DNA of 64,000 bases, taken from assembly GCA_025201845.1 (NCBI GenBank), contig MU603936.1, positions 164,148-228,147 on the forward strand, in the 5' to 3' direction. The DNA is from Martensiomyces pterosporus. Its lineage: Eukaryota > Kickxellomycota > Kickxellomycetes > Kickxellales > Kickxellaceae. Below the pieces are notes generated by a model that was not told the origin of the DNA, did no database searches, and saw only the letters and a program-made list of their open reading frames with translations. The translations under genes were made by a program, and so were the position numbers. This document shows positions 63,336-64,000 of the stretch, in pieces. How positions within the stretch are numbered: the stretch's first letter is position 1; each line of letters begins with the position of its first letter.

Positions 63336-63692
63336 TTTCCACCATTGTTTGTTACAAGGTTCCCACCCTTGCCTTTTTGCTGCTACTTTCTATATTTTCT
63401 CTTTATTCAACCTCCCCCCTTTTCTACTCTCACGACCAGCCCACCAACCCTCCCAAGCGTCTCACTATCCCAAGCTCAAAGAAAATATTTTCTCCACTAT
63501 CACACGCCACTTTATCCCATCCTCTTCTGCTTGACTGGTAGAGCACTCTTCAAAGTTTGCCTGCTATCCTCTTCGTCCTCTCTTTCCCTTTAATACCCCG
63601 TTTTCTCTCGTTCTTATTTTCCACCACAGCACAGCAGTCGACGCCCGCACCTGCATATCTCTTTGGAGTAGCCACAACAGCACAGTCATTTC

Positions 63693-64000
63693 ATGAGCCA
63701 CTCGCACTTCCACCGCGATCTGAGGCGTTCTGGCCTGCCCGACTGCGTACCCGATAGCCGCAGCAATGGTAGAGTGAGCAACAGGCTTGCAAGCAGCACC
63801 GCATCCGCAGGCCCAACCATAAGCAGCAGCGACAGCAACAGAAACACCAACCTTAGGAATGGCAGGTATGGCGCTGCCTACAATAGAAACACGCACAACG
63901 CGCAGCCTGCTAGACGGTATTCGCCGAGTGCCACAACTGGCAACAGCTCATTCTACGAAACGTACTATACCGACTCTATCATGAGTGGCGGAGCTGGCGC
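63693..64000 (+). CDS. N-terminus of an unrecognised gene, runs off the window
   Basis: Open from the ATG at 63693 (MSHSHFHRDLRRSGLPDCVP) to the window end, 102 full codons with no stop. The peptide is rich in Ser, Asn, Arg and Gly (for example SSDSNRNTNLRNGRYGA and YETYYTDSIMSGG), a disordered start with no domain yet. A long pyrimidine-rich leader (62.8-63.69 kb) precedes it, as for other genes in this window. Partial; a 5' exon structure cannot be excluded. Confidence 0.55.
   Translation, partial: MSHSHFHRDLRRSGLPDCVPDSRSNGRVSNRLASSTASAGPTISSSDSNRNTNLRNGRYGAAYNRNTHNAQPARRYSPSATTGNSSFYETYYTDSIMSGGAG

Larger units (their letters stand above)
52755..63692. other. gene-free region of about 10.9 kb
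   Basis: No ORF over this stretch has domain-like sequence, and no tRNA or rRNA was recognised. From about 53 to 59 kb the plus strand is purine-rich (runs such as GGAGGAGGAAAGG, GGGAGGGAGG), i.e. the minus strand is pyrimidine-rich like the leaders of other genes here. Strong minus-strand splice-donor words occur at 54192-54197 (GTAAGC), 56858-56863 (GTAAGT) and 58858-58863 (GTAAGT). From about 59.1 to 60.4 kb and again 62.8-63.7 kb the plus strand is pyrimidine-rich, fitting a leader for the gene at 63693. Probably regulatory DNA and spliced untranslated leaders of the two flanking genes; unproven. Confidence 0.5.

Noticed and set aside
1..64000. CRISPR arrays, bacterial operons, ribosome-binding sites, prophage
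   Set aside because: The window is eukaryotic with spliced genes; no regularly spaced direct repeats or phage-like genes were seen.

Overview
The window is a compact, GC-moderate eukaryotic (fungal) nuclear contig. Genes are protein-coding, mostly intron-poor, and lie on both strands. Where introns occur they are short (about 109-293 nt) with GTAAGT-like donors and YAG acceptors. The gene set is fungal: a Mub1-type MYND protein, a Pff1 vacuolar protease, a Ptm1 seven-transmembrane protein, an OPT transporter and a Dal5-like permease. It also keeps genes missing from budding yeast, such as an FRG1 homologue and a queuosine-salvage glycosylase (QNG1). Together with long Ser/Ala/Gln-rich disordered regions and pyrimidine-rich leaders this suggests an early-diverging (zoopagomycete/kickxellomycete-like) fungus. 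That placement is an inference. One assembly gap (345 N) lies at 9899-10243.

Layout. 1-1499: no gene, pyrimidine-rich leader. 1.5-6 kb: MUB1-like (+) and SED5 syntaxin (+, 3 exons). 6-11.4 kb: a membrane-anchored PHP-domain protein (-), inorganic pyrophosphatase IPP1 (-, with an exon apparently lost in the gap), and a small unresolved minus-strand exon. 12-15.7 kb: two tandem plasma-membrane syntaxin (SSO) genes with identical exon structure. 16-18.8 kb: ribonucleotide reductase small subunit RNR2 (-) with a G1/S-type promoter, then a diverged inverted repeat. 18.8-27.7 kb: vacuolar protease PFF1 (+), three small membrane proteins (-) and PTM1 (+). 27.9-36.1 kb: a frameshifted pseudokinase (+), POP5 of RNase P/MRP (+), a large disordered protein (-), a small membrane protein (-) and the splicing factor SAD1/USP39 (+). 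36.7-47.9 kb: OPT transporter (+), Dal5-like permease (+), scavenger decapping enzyme DcpS (-), FRG1 (-), tRNA-Ser(AGA) (+), QNG1 (+) and a three-exon sugar transporter (-). 49.2-52.8 kb: TSR4/PDCD2 (+) and a triple HMG-box protein (-). 52.8-63.7 kb: an almost 11 kb gene-free stretch. 63.7-64 kb: the start of a further plus-strand gene that runs off the window.

These are mostly independent housekeeping genes rather than a cluster. Loose functional themes are membrane fusion (SED5 and two SSO copies), RNA processing (POP5, SAD1, FRG1, DcpS, QNG1, tRNA), and vacuole/Golgi membrane and nutrient transport (PFF1, PTM1, OPT, Dal5-like, sugar transporter). The points most worth a second look are the recently homogenised SSO tandem pair, the Start-box cluster in front of RNR2, the inverted repeat at 17.75-18.37 kb, the degenerate kinase at 28 kb, and the oversized intergenic region next to the HMG-box gene.
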